64,000 nucleotides of DNA from Chloroflexota bacterium (GTDB lineage Bacteria > Chloroflexota > Limnocylindria > Limnocylindrales > CSP1-4): the NCBI GenBank assembly GCA_025935925.1, contig JAICUI010000009.1:1-64000 (forward strand). The letters are read 5' to 3'. Below, one piece after another: positions 54,268 through 61,589 of the stretch; position 1 is the first letter of the stretch, and each line of letters opens with the position of its first letter. The notes beneath the pieces are model-generated. The model did no database searches and was not told the DNA's origin. It was given only the letters and a program-made list of their open reading frames with translations. Both the position numbers and the translations under genes were made by a program.

Positions 54268-55043
54268 GCGAGGCGCCCGAGGCCGGACCGCTGGCGCCCG
54301 ATCGCGCGACCCCGCCGGACGATCCGGCCGCTCGCGAAGCGCCGCTGCTCGTGACGGAGCCTCCGCCGGCGCGACGCGGCTTCATCGGCCCGTTCACCAG
54401 GCGGCAGCTCGCCGGCATCCTGGGCGTCATCGTCCTCGCGGCCGCGATCCTCGTGGTGATCACGCGACCCATCGCCCCGGGCCCCGACGCCGGCCCGCCC
54501 ACGGCGCTCCCCGGGGCGACGCCGTTCCTCGTCGGCCAGGCGCGCGTCGGTCTGCAGCCCGGCGACCTCGCCCCGGCGCTCTCGTGGACGAAGCCCGACG
54601 GGACCTCGGGCCAGCTCCTGGACCTCGACGGCCACCCCGTGCGCCTCGAGGACCTGCGCGGCAAGCTCGTGTGGCTGAACTTCTGGGCGAGCTGGTGTCC
54701 CCCGTGCCAGTCGGAGACGCCGGTGCTCCGCGACATGGCCGATCGGTACGCGGACGATGGGCTCACGATCGTCGGGGTCGCCGTGCAGGAGACGACGGTC
54801 GACGACGTGAAGGCCTATGCGCAGCGGTACGAGCTCCCGTTCACGATCGCATTCGACGCGACCGCGGACGCGTTCAACGCGTACGACGTCTACGCGCTGC
54901 CGACCCAGGTCTTCATCGGGCCCGATGGGCGGGTCCTGGAGGTGGTCAACGGCCCGATGACCGACGCCGCCGCGACCGCCCGGATGCAGGCGTGGCTCCC
55001 TGGTGCGGCGTCGCCCGCGCCGGTGGCGTCGCCGTCCGGCTGA
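54264..55043 (+). CDS. TlpA/ResA-like membrane-anchored thiol-disulfide oxidoreductase
   Basis: 259 residues: a Pro-rich cytoplasmic start, a membrane helix at about 48-67, and an extracytoplasmic thioredoxin domain with WASWCPPCQSETPVLRDMA near 145 (redox pair WCPPC) and cis-Pro in YALPTQVFIGPDG. These proteins reduce apocytochrome c or other exported thiols with electrons from CcdA. GTG overlaps the ccdA stop. The C-terminal 15 residues are Ala/Pro rich. Confidence 0.92.
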   Translation: MSEAPEAGPLAPDRATPPDDPAAREAPLLVTEPPPARRGFIGPFTRRQLAGILGVIVLAAAILVVITRPIAPGPDAGPPTALPGATPFLVGQARVGLQPGDLAPALSWTKPDGTSGQLLDLDGHPVRLEDLRGKLVWLNFWASWCPPCQSETPVLRDMADRYADDGLTIVGVAVQETTVDDVKAYAQRYELPFTIAFDATADAFNAYDVYALPTQVFIGPDGRVLEVVNGPMTDAAATARMQAWLPGAASPAPVASPSG

Positions 55044-55053
55044 GCTCGAGGGC

Positions 55054-55518
55054 CTACCGCGAGAGGTCCGGCCGGCCCGCGTACCGGACGTGCTCGAACG
55101 GCCAGTCGCGCGCCAGCCACGCCGCGACGGCCTCGGCGAGCGGCACGTCGAGCTCGAGGCGATCCGCCCGGACCCACGACTCCACCTGGGCGCCGGGCGC
55201 GTCCTTCTCGGGGTAGATGTACACGCAGCCGATGACGGCGTTGTCGTCGGGGTCGAGCACCGTGTACGTGAACCCGGCGCGGTTCGCGAAGTCTCGCGCA
55301 TGACGCTCGAGGTCGCCGAGGTTCTCGTCGAGCGACATCATCACGGGCCACCGGCTCGTGGCCCACCCGGGCAGCGCGTGGATCTCGTCGACCGACGACG
55401 TCCATGCCGCGTAGTCGCGCTCGTTGTGCTGCGGACCGAGCGGCTCCAGCACGAACTGGCTCCGCGCCAGGCTCGTGGGCGGGGTGAACGAGTCGGGAAC
55501 GAACGGCGTGTCGGTCAT
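55054..55518 (-). CDS. GNAT-like N-acetyltransferase
   Basis: 154 residues. The fold is suggested by FVLEPLGPQHNERDYAAWTSSVDEI, a DFANRAGFTYTVLDPDDNAVIGCVYIYP beta strand pair and a short C-terminal helix. The acetyl-CoA P-loop (Q/RxxGxG/A) is not obvious, so acyltransferase activity is uncertain. TACGCT ends 7 bases before the ATG, so the mRNA is probably leaderless. It is convergent with tlpA. Confidence 0.65.
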   Translation of the reverse strand: MTDTPFVPDSFTPPTSLARSQFVLEPLGPQHNERDYAAWTSSVDEIHALPGWATSRWPVMMSLDENLGDLERHARDFANRAGFTYTVLDPDDNAVIGCVYIYPEKDAPGAQVESWVRADRLELDVPLAEAVAAWLARDWPFEHVRYAGRPDLSR

Positions 55519-55565
55519 GCCCGCGAGCGTACTCGCGGCTCAAGCTGCTGCGTCGCGGTCGCCGC

Positions 55566-56432
55566 CTACAGCCCTTCGAACTTGAAGCGGTCGCGGTCCG
55601 GCACGAGCTTGCCAACCGGCGAGCGGACCTCGTGCGAGAGCACGACCGTCCAGTCGTCTTCGACCGCCCGGCGGAAGAGCTCGCCCTTGACCTCGACCGA
55701 GTCGAGCGGGAAGTCGTCGAACGCCGTCACCCAGCGGGGGTTCGCCGACCACGGGCGCATCGCGAGGTCGCCGAAGAACGCGACCGTCCGGGCGCCCGCG
55801 CCCGAGCCCTCGACGACGATCGCCTGGTGGCCCGCCGAGTGGCCGCCGGTCCGGACGACGCGGACGCCCGGCAGCAGCTCGCGGTCGCCCTCCTCCCAAC
55901 CCTCGGCGCCCCAGTCCGCGACGAGCCGGAGCTCCGGCTGGTCATACGACGCCACGAGGCGGCTGTTCGTCCCGAGCGCGATCTCCCACTCCTGGCGCTG
56001 CGCGACGATCCGCGCCCGCGGAAACGCCTTCGACCCGTCCGCGCGGAGCAGCCCGCCGGCGTGGTCGTAGTGGAGGTGGCTCACCGCCACGACGTCGACG
56101 CTCGCCGGGTCGAAGCCCGCGGCGCGGAGCGTGGGAACGATCGGATCGCCGGCATAGCCGCGCATCGCGACGTTCTTCGCGTCCAGACGCTCGCCGATCC
56201 CCGTCTCGATGAGCACGCGCCCGGCCGGCGTCTCGACCAGCAGGCAGTTGAGCGCCTGGAGCAGCCGCCGGTTCTCGTCGAGCTCGCCTTCGGCCCAGTC
56301 ACGCCACAGGACCCAGGGCACGGGACCCAGGATCGCGCCGCTGTCCGTCCGGAACGTGCCGGCCTGCACGAGCGCGACGGTCGTCCCGCCGCCGAGCTCC
56401 GACCGCCAGTGGACCGCGTCGTTGATGCCCAG
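55566..56432 (-). CDS. MBL-fold metallo-hydrolase, probable CTG start
   Basis: 288 residues with SHLHYDHAGG (HxHxDH) near 118, RTGGHSAGHQAI near 195, FFGDLAMRPW and the closing LSHEV His, so both metals can be bound. The family includes lactonases and quorum-quenching-type enzymes. The usual ATG/GTG/TTG set gives only a GTG at 56369, which would cut the first beta strand (INDAVHWRSELGGGTTVALVQAGT). A CTG at 56432 has AGGAGG six bases upstream and restores that strand, so it is preferred. It follows dcd by one base. Confidence 0.82.
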   Translation of the reverse strand: MGINDAVHWRSELGGGTTVALVQAGTFRTDSGAILGPVPWVLWRDWAEGELDENRRLLQALNCLLVETPAGRVLIETGIGERLDAKNVAMRGYAGDPIVPTLRAAGFDPASVDVVAVSHLHYDHAGGLLRADGSKAFPRARIVAQRQEWEIALGTNSRLVASYDQPELRLVADWGAEGWEEGDRELLPGVRVVRTGGHSAGHQAIVVEGSGAGARTVAFFGDLAMRPWSANPRWVTAFDDFPLDSVEVKGELFRRAVEDDWTVVLSHEVRSPVGKLVPDRDRFKFEGL

Positions 56433-56433
56433 C

Positions 56434-57027
56434 TCAGGCCTCCTCGCGGACCCGCCGGCCGCGATCGAAGTCGGCGTGGAACGCCGACGCCGTCGGCTCG
56501 GACTGGCCCTGGTACTTCGACCCGAGCTCCTTCGACCCGTACGGCCGCTCGACCGGGCTGCTCATCCGGAAGAAGCTGATCTGGCCGATGCGCATCCCGT
56601 AGTACAGGGCGATCGGGAGGTTCGCGACGTTCGACAGCTCGAGCGTGAGCGTCCCCTTCCAGCCCGGATCGACGTAGCCCGCGGTCGAATGGATCAGGAG
56701 CCCAAGCCGGCCGAGCGAGCTCTTGCCCTCGAGCCGCGCCACGAGGTCGTCCGGCAGCTCGACCCACTCCAGGGTCTGGCCGAGCACGAACTCGCCCGGG
56801 TGCAGGATGAACGGGTCGTCGTCGGCGACGGTCAGCAGCTCCGTCAGGTCCGGCTGCGGCATGCGCGGATCGATGTACGCGTAGCGGTTGTTGCGGAACA
56901 CCCGGAACGAGCGGTCGAGGTGGAGGTCGACCGACGACGGCTGGAGGTCCGCCTCGTCGTAGGGATCGATGCGCACGCGGCCCGCCTGCAGCTCGGCGCG
57001 GATGTCACGATCCGAGAGGACGCTCAC
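56434..57027 (-). CDS. dcd: dCTP deaminase
   Basis: 197 residues of the trimeric dCTP deaminase/dUTPase family: [74 protein letters not shown] (nucleotide-binding block with the catalytic Glu) and [12 protein letters not shown]. It makes dUTP from dCTP for thymidylate synthesis; bifunctional forms that give dUMP exist and cannot be excluded. GTG overlaps the nrdR stop, linking two nucleotide-pool genes. Confidence 0.95.
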   Translation of the reverse strand: MSVLSDRDIRAELQAGRVRIDPYDEADLQPSSVDLHLDRSFRVFRNNRYAYIDPRMPQPDLTELLTVADDDPFILHPGEFVLGQTLEWVELPDDLVARLEGKSSLGRLGLLIHSTAGYVDPGWKGTLTLELSNVANLPIALYYGMRIGQISFFRMSSPVERPYGSKELGSKYQGQSEPTASAFHADFDRGRRVREEA

Positions 57028-57512
57028 CGCGTGGCGGCCCGCTTGCCGTTGCGCGGCGAATCCTCGGCGAACAGCTGGTCCACCTCGCGCTTGAGGTCCG
57101 CGAGGTCCTCGAACGACTGGTACACCGACGCGAACCGGATGTAGGCGATGTGGTCGAGGCCCCGGAGCCTGTCCATCGCCATGGCGCCCACGCGCGACGA
57201 CGGGACCTCCGAGTTGCCCGACGCGCGCAGCTCGGCCTCGATCCCGTCGGCGGCGCGCTCCGCGGCGTCATCCGCGACGGGCCGCCGGGTGAGCGCCTTC
57301 GCGAGCCCGGACGCGAGCTTGTCGCGGTCGAACTCCTGGCGCGTCCCATCACGCTTGACGACGACGAGCCGGGCCGCCTCGACGCGCTCGTAGGTGGTGA
57401 ACCGCGACCCGCACGCCGCGCACTCGCGTCGGCGTCGGATCGTCGCCGACTCGTCGAGGTCGCGCGAGTCGACGACGCGGCTGTCGCGGGTAGCGCACTG
57501 GGGGCAGCGCAT
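57024..57512 (-). CDS. nrdR: Transcriptional repressor NrdR
   Basis: 162 residues. The N-terminal zinc ribbon has [18 protein letters not shown] and [18 protein letters not shown]; the ATP-cone follows from about residue 48 ([24 protein letters not shown], ending [25 protein letters not shown]). NrdR senses ATP/dATP and represses ribonucleotide reductase genes. Two NrdR-like boxes 31 bp apart flank its own -10 box (TATCCT, 57559-57564), so autoregulation is likely. dcd follows in the same operon. Confidence 0.97.
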   Translation of the reverse strand: MRCPQCATRDSRVVDSRDLDESATIRRRRECAACGSRFTTYERVEAARLVVVKRDGTRQEFDRDKLASGLAKALTRRPVADDAAERAADGIEAELRASGNSEVPSSRVGAMAMDRLRGLDHIAYIRFASVYQSFEDLADLKREVDQLFAEDSPRNGKRAATR

Positions 57513-57533
57513 CGACCCTCCCGTCCTTCACCA

Positions 57534-57549
57534 CCACTATCCCTTGTGG
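57534..57549 (-). promoter_or_regulatory. NrdR box 1
   Basis: CCACAAGGGATAGTGG on the minus strand, 11 of 16 positions agreeing with the ACACWATATMTWGTGT NrdR consensus. It lies downstream of the TATCCT -10 box, over the probable transcription start of nrdR. Confidence 0.55.
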
Positions 57550-57564
57550 TGTGGCAGGAGGATA

Positions 57565-57580
57565 CCACTACATGCGGGGT
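57565..57580 (-). promoter_or_regulatory. NrdR box 2
   Basis: ACCCCGCATGTAGTGG on the minus strand, 31 bp from box 1 measured on the shared TAGTGG half-site, the spacing usual for tandem NrdR boxes (three helical turns). It abuts the -10 box and overlaps the stop codon of the upstream gene. Ten of 16 positions agree with the consensus. Confidence 0.45.
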
Positions 57581-58182
57581 TCGAACCCGCCGTCACCGTC
57601 GTCCGCGCCCGGCACCTGGTATGGCGCGAGGCCGGCCACCGTCGTCGTCGTCGGGGCGCCTCCGGCCGCGATGTCGACCGGGCGGAGCGCCGCCACGTCG
57701 CGGGCAAGCCGGGCGATCGCCTCGCGCGCATGCCGCAGGTTCAGGGCGCCGCGCTTGAGGGACGTCTGCGCCTCCAGGTCACGCCCGCGGGTCCCGGTGG
57801 CGAGCGCGTTGAGCCCGTGCTCCGCCATGTCGGCAGCACGCGCGGCTCGGTCGAGCTCGGCGACCAGGGACACGGTCGTGGACACGAGGGGCGCCGGGGT
57901 GGCGAGGCCGCGCGCCTCGGCCGCGAGCTCGGCCATCGACGCCTGCGCCGCGTTGACCGCGTCCCGGAGCGCGCCCGGGTTCGCGCTGTTGCGGCGTGCC
58001 TCGTCGAGCTCGCGGACGAGCGGGTCGACGAAGGCCGCCGAGCGCAGGTCGAGGCTCGCGACGGCCTTCTGGTAGCGCTCGAGGTCACGGGTCCTGGCGA
58101 CGAGCGCCGACATCCGGCGCAGGACGACCGCGGCGAGCATCACGAGGACGAAGAGGACCAGCAACCAGACGATCGTCGGCAT
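57568..58182 (-). CDS. Hypothetical single-pass membrane protein with helical cytoplasmic domain
   Basis: 204 residues. One N-terminal helix (IVWLLVLFVLVMLAAVVL at about 4-21) is followed by Arg-rich LRRMSALVARTRDLERYQ and a largely helical domain to about residue 165 (ERYQKAVASLDLRSAAF; RAARAADMAEHGLNALATG). The end is flexible and Gly-rich. The ATG has GGAGGGGACC upstream. It lies 31 bases after etfA on the same strand. No family is recognised. Confidence 0.75.
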   Translation of the reverse strand: MPTIVWLLVLFVLVMLAAVVLRRMSALVARTRDLERYQKAVASLDLRSAAFVDPLVRELDEARRNSANPGALRDAVNAAQASMAELAAEARGLATPAPLVSTTVSLVAELDRAARAADMAEHGLNALATGTRGRDLEAQTSLKRGALNLRHAREAIARLARDVAALRPVDIAAGGAPTTTTVAGLAPYQVPGADDGDGGFEPRM

Positions 58183-58213
58183 CGGTCCCCTCCCCGCGTC
58201 CCCGGCTTCGCGC

Positions 58214-59188
58214 TCAACCGCCCTTGCGGGCGCGGATCTCTGCGGTGAGGGCGGGCACGACCTCGAACAGGTCGCCGACGACGAACAGGTCGGCAACCTC
58301 CGCCATCGGCGCATCGGGATCGCGGTTGACGATGACGATGGCCTTCGACGCCTGCATGCCGACACGATGCTGCATCGCGCCCGACACGCCGAGCCCGAGG
58401 TACAGCTCCGGCTTCACGACGCGGCCGGTCTGCCCGATCTGGCGGGCGTACGGGATCCAGCCCGCATCGACGGATGCCCGCGTCGCGCCCACGACCCCGC
58501 CGAGCGCCTGCGCCAGCTCCTCGACGATCCGGAAGCCGTCCGGCCCGCCGACGCCCCGGCCGCCGACGACGACGACCTTCGCGTCCTCCAGCGACACCTC
58601 GGCGCCGGCCTCGGCGACGCGATCGAGGACCTTCGCCGCGGGAACGGCGGGTGCCGTCGCGTCCCGGCGCTCGACGGTGCCCGCGGACGCCGCCGGCTCG
58701 GCCGTGACGCCGCCCGGCCGGACGGTCACGATCCCGCGGTCGCCCGTGAGCGTGCTGCTGGTCACCGCCTTGCCGGCCAGCACGCTCGCGTGCGTCACCG
58801 GGCCGGCGTCCTGCCAGGTCACCGTGTCGGCGTTGGCGAGCAGCCCGAGCCCGGTCAGCCCGACGAGCGAGCCCGCGACGTCCCGGCCGTCCGGCGTCAC
58901 GCCGAGGACGACGTGCGTGACGCCCTCCTCGATGAGCTTCGCGACCGCGGCGACGACGTGCGGCGCGACGACCTCGCTCGTGACCGCCGGGTTCGTGACC
59001 GCTATCACCGTGGGGAGGTACGTCGCGAGCTCCTGGGCCGCGGCGTCCGGCGAGGCGTCCACGACGAGCCCGAGCGCCTCGCCGCCGGCCGCCTCGGCGA
59101 GCTGCCGCGCGACCGTCGCGACCTCGGTCGAGAGCTTGGTCAGGGAGCCGTCGGCGACTTCGGCGACGGCGAGGATCCGGGGCGCCAT
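58214..59188 (-). CDS. etfA: Electron transfer flavoprotein alpha subunit
   Basis: 324 residues. The C-terminal FAD domain has the ETF-alpha signature: VVVGGRGVGGPDGFRIVEELAQALGGVVGATRASVDAGWIPYARQIGQTGRVVKPELYLGLGVSGAMQHRVGMQASKAIVIVNRDPDAPM, with the usual SGAxQHxxGM flavin contact. Domain I covers residues 1-150. It carries electrons from acyl-CoA dehydrogenases to the quinone pool through ETF-QO. The ATG shares one base with the etfB stop. Confidence 0.96.
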   Translation of the reverse strand: MAPRILAVAEVADGSLTKLSTEVATVARQLAEAAGGEALGLVVDASPDAAAQELATYLPTVIAVTNPAVTSEVVAPHVVAAVAKLIEEGVTHVVLGVTPDGRDVAGSLVGLTGLGLLANADTVTWQDAGPVTHASVLAGKAVTSSTLTGDRGIVTVRPGGVTAEPAASAGTVERRDATAPAVPAAKVLDRVAEAGAEVSLEDAKVVVVGGRGVGGPDGFRIVEELAQALGGVVGATRASVDAGWIPYARQIGQTGRVVKPELYLGLGVSGAMQHRVGMQASKAIVIVNRDPDAPMAEVADLFVVGDLFEVVPALTAEIRARKGG

Positions 59189-59970
59189 CAGATGATCCTC
59201 CGGTCGGCCAGGAAGTCGGCGATCTCGCGGGCCGCGTCCGCTGCCGGCTCACGGACCACCCGTCCCGCGGCCCGGGCGGACGGCGGCTCCGCCTCGAGCA
59301 CCTTCGTCGCCCAGCCGCCCGGCGGCGCCACGTCCGGGCCGATGTCCGCGAGGGATCTCGAGGCGATCTCGCGCGACCGCGCGGCCATGATCCCCTTCAA
59401 CGACGGGTAGCGGGGCGCGCCCAGGGCCTGGGTGCACGCGACCACTGCCGGCATCGGCGCCTCGATGACGTCGTAGCCCTTGGCGGAGAGGCGCTTCACA
59501 CGAACCGTCTCCGTCTCGCGGATCGGCTCGATCGACGCCGCCGAGGACAGGAGCGGCAGGCCCAGCTGCGCCGCGACGCCCGCGGCGACGGCGCCGCCCA
59601 TGCCATCGGACGTGTCGATGCCGGCCAGCAGCAGGTCGAACGGCTCGGCCTTCGCCTCGGCGGCGAGGACCCGGATCGTCGTCGGCATGTCGGCGCCCTC
59701 GAGCGCGGGGTCGGTGACGTGGATCCCGCGCGTGGCCCCCATGGCGAGCGCCTTGCGCATCGTCTCGGCCGCGTTCGCGGGCGCCATCGAGAGCACGATG
59801 ACCTCGCCTCCGTGCGCCTCCACGAGCTGCAGCGCGGCCTCGAGCGCGTACTCGTCGTTGCCGTTCACGACGGTCGGCGAGGCGGCCCGGTCGAGGCGGA
59901 AGTCCGCGCCGAGGCGCTCCGCACCCGCGGCCGGGTCCGGGACCGGCTTGGTCAGGACGAGGATCTGCAC
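59188..59970 (-). CDS. etfB: Electron transfer flavoprotein beta subunit
   Basis: 260 residues. MQILVLTKPVPDP at the start, VNGNDEYALEAALQLVEAHGGEVIVLSMAPANAAETMRKALAMGATRGIHV, and the AMP-binding and partner-recognition loop YPSLKGIMAARSR (ETF-beta signature). Pairs with EtfA. The GTG start has GGAGGG directly upstream and is the family position. It lies 35 bases after the acyl-CoA dehydrogenase gene. Confidence 0.96.
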   Translation of the reverse strand: MQILVLTKPVPDPAAGAERLGADFRLDRAASPTVVNGNDEYALEAALQLVEAHGGEVIVLSMAPANAAETMRKALAMGATRGIHVTDPALEGADMPTTIRVLAAEAKAEPFDLLLAGIDTSDGMGGAVAAGVAAQLGLPLLSSAASIEPIRETETVRVKRLSAKGYDVIEAPMPAVVACTQALGAPRYPSLKGIMAARSREIASRSLADIGPDVAPPGGWATKVLEAEPPSARAAGRVVREPAADAAREIADFLADRRII

Positions 59971-60005
59971 GTGCCCTCCGTGGTTCGTGTGGCCGGCGGC
60001 GCGCC

Positions 60006-61178
60006 CTAGCTCCGGGCGAGGAGCGAGCGGGCGACGATGAGCCGCTGGATCTGCTGGGTGCCCTCGTAGAGCTGCGTGATCTTCGCGTCGCGCATCATCC
60101 GCTCCACCGGGTACTCGTCGACGTAGCCGTAGCCGCCGAGCACCTGGACGGCATCCGTGGTCACGCGCATCGCGGTGTCCCCCGCGACGAGCTTGCAGAT
60201 CGCCGCCCAACGCGCGGCATCGTGACCGGCGTCGATCTCCTGACAAGCGGTGTACAGGAGCTGGCGGGCCGCCTCGGTGGCCGCATCCATGTCGGCGAGC
60301 ATCGCCTGGATCATCTGGAGCTCGGCGATCGGCTTTCCGAACTGGCGGCGCTCCTTCGCGTACCGGCTCGCGACCTCCAGCGCGCCTTGGGCGATCCCGA
60401 CGGCCTGCGCCGCGATCCCGGGCCGCGACCGCTCGAAGGTCTGCATCGCGATCGCGAAGCCCTGGCCCTCCTCGCCGAGCCGGTTGCCGACCGGGACGCG
60501 GACGTTGTCCAGGGCGAGCTCGGCCGTGGGCGAGCCGCGGATCCCCATCTTGTGCTCGAGCCGCGTGACCTTGAACCCGGGCCGGTCCGTCTCCACGAGG
60601 ATCGCGGACAGGCGGCGGCTCGGTTTCTCGGCATCGGGGTTCGTCACGGCAAAGACGACGACGTAGTCCGCGACCGATCCGTGGCTGATGAACCGCTTCG
60701 CGCCGTTGATGACGTACTCGTCGCCCTCGCGTTCGGCCCGCGTCCGCAGCGCCGACGGGTCGGACCCCGCCTCGGCCTCCGTGAGCCCGAAGGCGATCAG
60801 CTTCTCGCCCTTGGCGATGCCCGGCAGCCAGCGGTCCTGCTGCTCCTCGCTGCCACCGACCTGGATCGGGATCGCGCCGAGCGCCTGGACGGCGACGATC
60901 AGCCCGGACGTCGCACACGCGCGGCTGATCTGCTCGATGGCGAGGATCAGCGTCAGGAGGTCCGCTCCGAGGCCGCCGTGCCGTTCCGCGAACGGGATCG
61001 CCAGGATGTCGTGCTCGGCGAGGAGCCGCCGGACGTCGTCGGGCCACTCGGCCTGGCGGTCGATGTCCGCCGCCCGCGGCGCGATCCGCTCGTCGGCGAG
61101 GACGCGCACGGCGTCGCGCAGGAGCAGGTGCTCCTCGGTCAGGCGCACGGGGCCGGTGGCGGGCGGGCTGGCAGTCAC
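60006..61178 (-). CDS. Acyl-CoA dehydrogenase
   Basis: 390 residues of the flavin-dependent acyl-CoA dehydrogenase family. Landmarks: IAFGLTEAEAGSDPSALRTRA (FAD and substrate), FISHGSVADYVVVFAVT, the KMGIRGSPTAELALDNVRVP block and QVLGGYGYVDEYPVERMMRDAKITQLYEGTQQIQRLIVAR at the C-terminus, where Glu of YEGT is the expected catalytic base. Chain-length specificity is unknown. TAGCAT (61187-61192) ends 8 bases before the GTG, so the mRNA of this ACAD-etfB-etfA operon is probably leaderless. Confidence 0.95.
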   Translation of the reverse strand: MTASPPATGPVRLTEEHLLLRDAVRVLADERIAPRAADIDRQAEWPDDVRRLLAEHDILAIPFAERHGGLGADLLTLILAIEQISRACATSGLIVAVQALGAIPIQVGGSEEQQDRWLPGIAKGEKLIAFGLTEAEAGSDPSALRTRAEREGDEYVINGAKRFISHGSVADYVVVFAVTNPDAEKPSRRLSAILVETDRPGFKVTRLEHKMGIRGSPTAELALDNVRVPVGNRLGEEGQGFAIAMQTFERSRPGIAAQAVGIAQGALEVASRYAKERRQFGKPIAELQMIQAMLADMDAATEAARQLLYTACQEIDAGHDAARWAAICKLVAGDTAMRVTTDAVQVLGGYGYVDEYPVERMMRDAKITQLYEGTQQIQRLIVARSLLARS

Positions 61179-61339
61179 CGCGCCTCATGCTAGCAGCGGC
61201 CGGTGGCGCCGGCGCCGATCGGGCGGGGTCGAAGGTCGTGGATGACACCGCCGGCCCGCCGGACTAGGCTCGCCCCGCGACCGGGGCGGGCGAAGCTGTC
61301 CACGGGGGAACGCCATCCCGCCCCGGGTGGAGTGTCGTC

Positions 61340-61561
61340 ATGGACCAGACGTTCCTGCTCGCCCTCGCCGTGGCCTTCGTCGTCGTGCTGGCCGCGATCG
61401 GCCGCATCGCCACGCGGTCGCCGTCGCCTTCGGGACAGGCCGCGGCCGACACCGGGATCGGCGTGTCGACCGAGGGCATGAAGGTCTGTCCCAAGTGCCG
61501 CATGGGCAACCTGTGGACGGAACGCACGTGCATCAACTGCGGGACGAAGCTCCGGGGCTGA
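61340..61561 (+). CDS. Small membrane protein with a C-terminal zinc ribbon
   Basis: 73 residues: one N-terminal membrane helix at about 5-23, then a cytoplasmic zinc ribbon VCPKCRMGNLWTERTCINCGTKL with two CxxC knuckles. Such one-helix zinc ribbon proteins are common in Chloroflexota-like genomes and are uncharacterised. ATG is preceded by GGGTGGAGTG. It is a single gene convergent with the permease gene. Confidence 0.7.
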   Translation: MDQTFLLALAVAFVVVLAAIGRIATRSPSPSGQAAADTGIGVSTEGMKVCPKCRMGNLWTERTCINCGTKLRG

Positions 61562-61589
61562 GCCGGCCGCCCGGCACGGCCCCCGGGCG

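Noticed and set aside
57570-57600. GGTTCGAACCC string resembling a tRNA T-arm
   Set aside because: It encodes the Gly-Phe-Glu-Pro end of the 204-residue membrane protein, and no acceptor, D or anticodon stems surround it.
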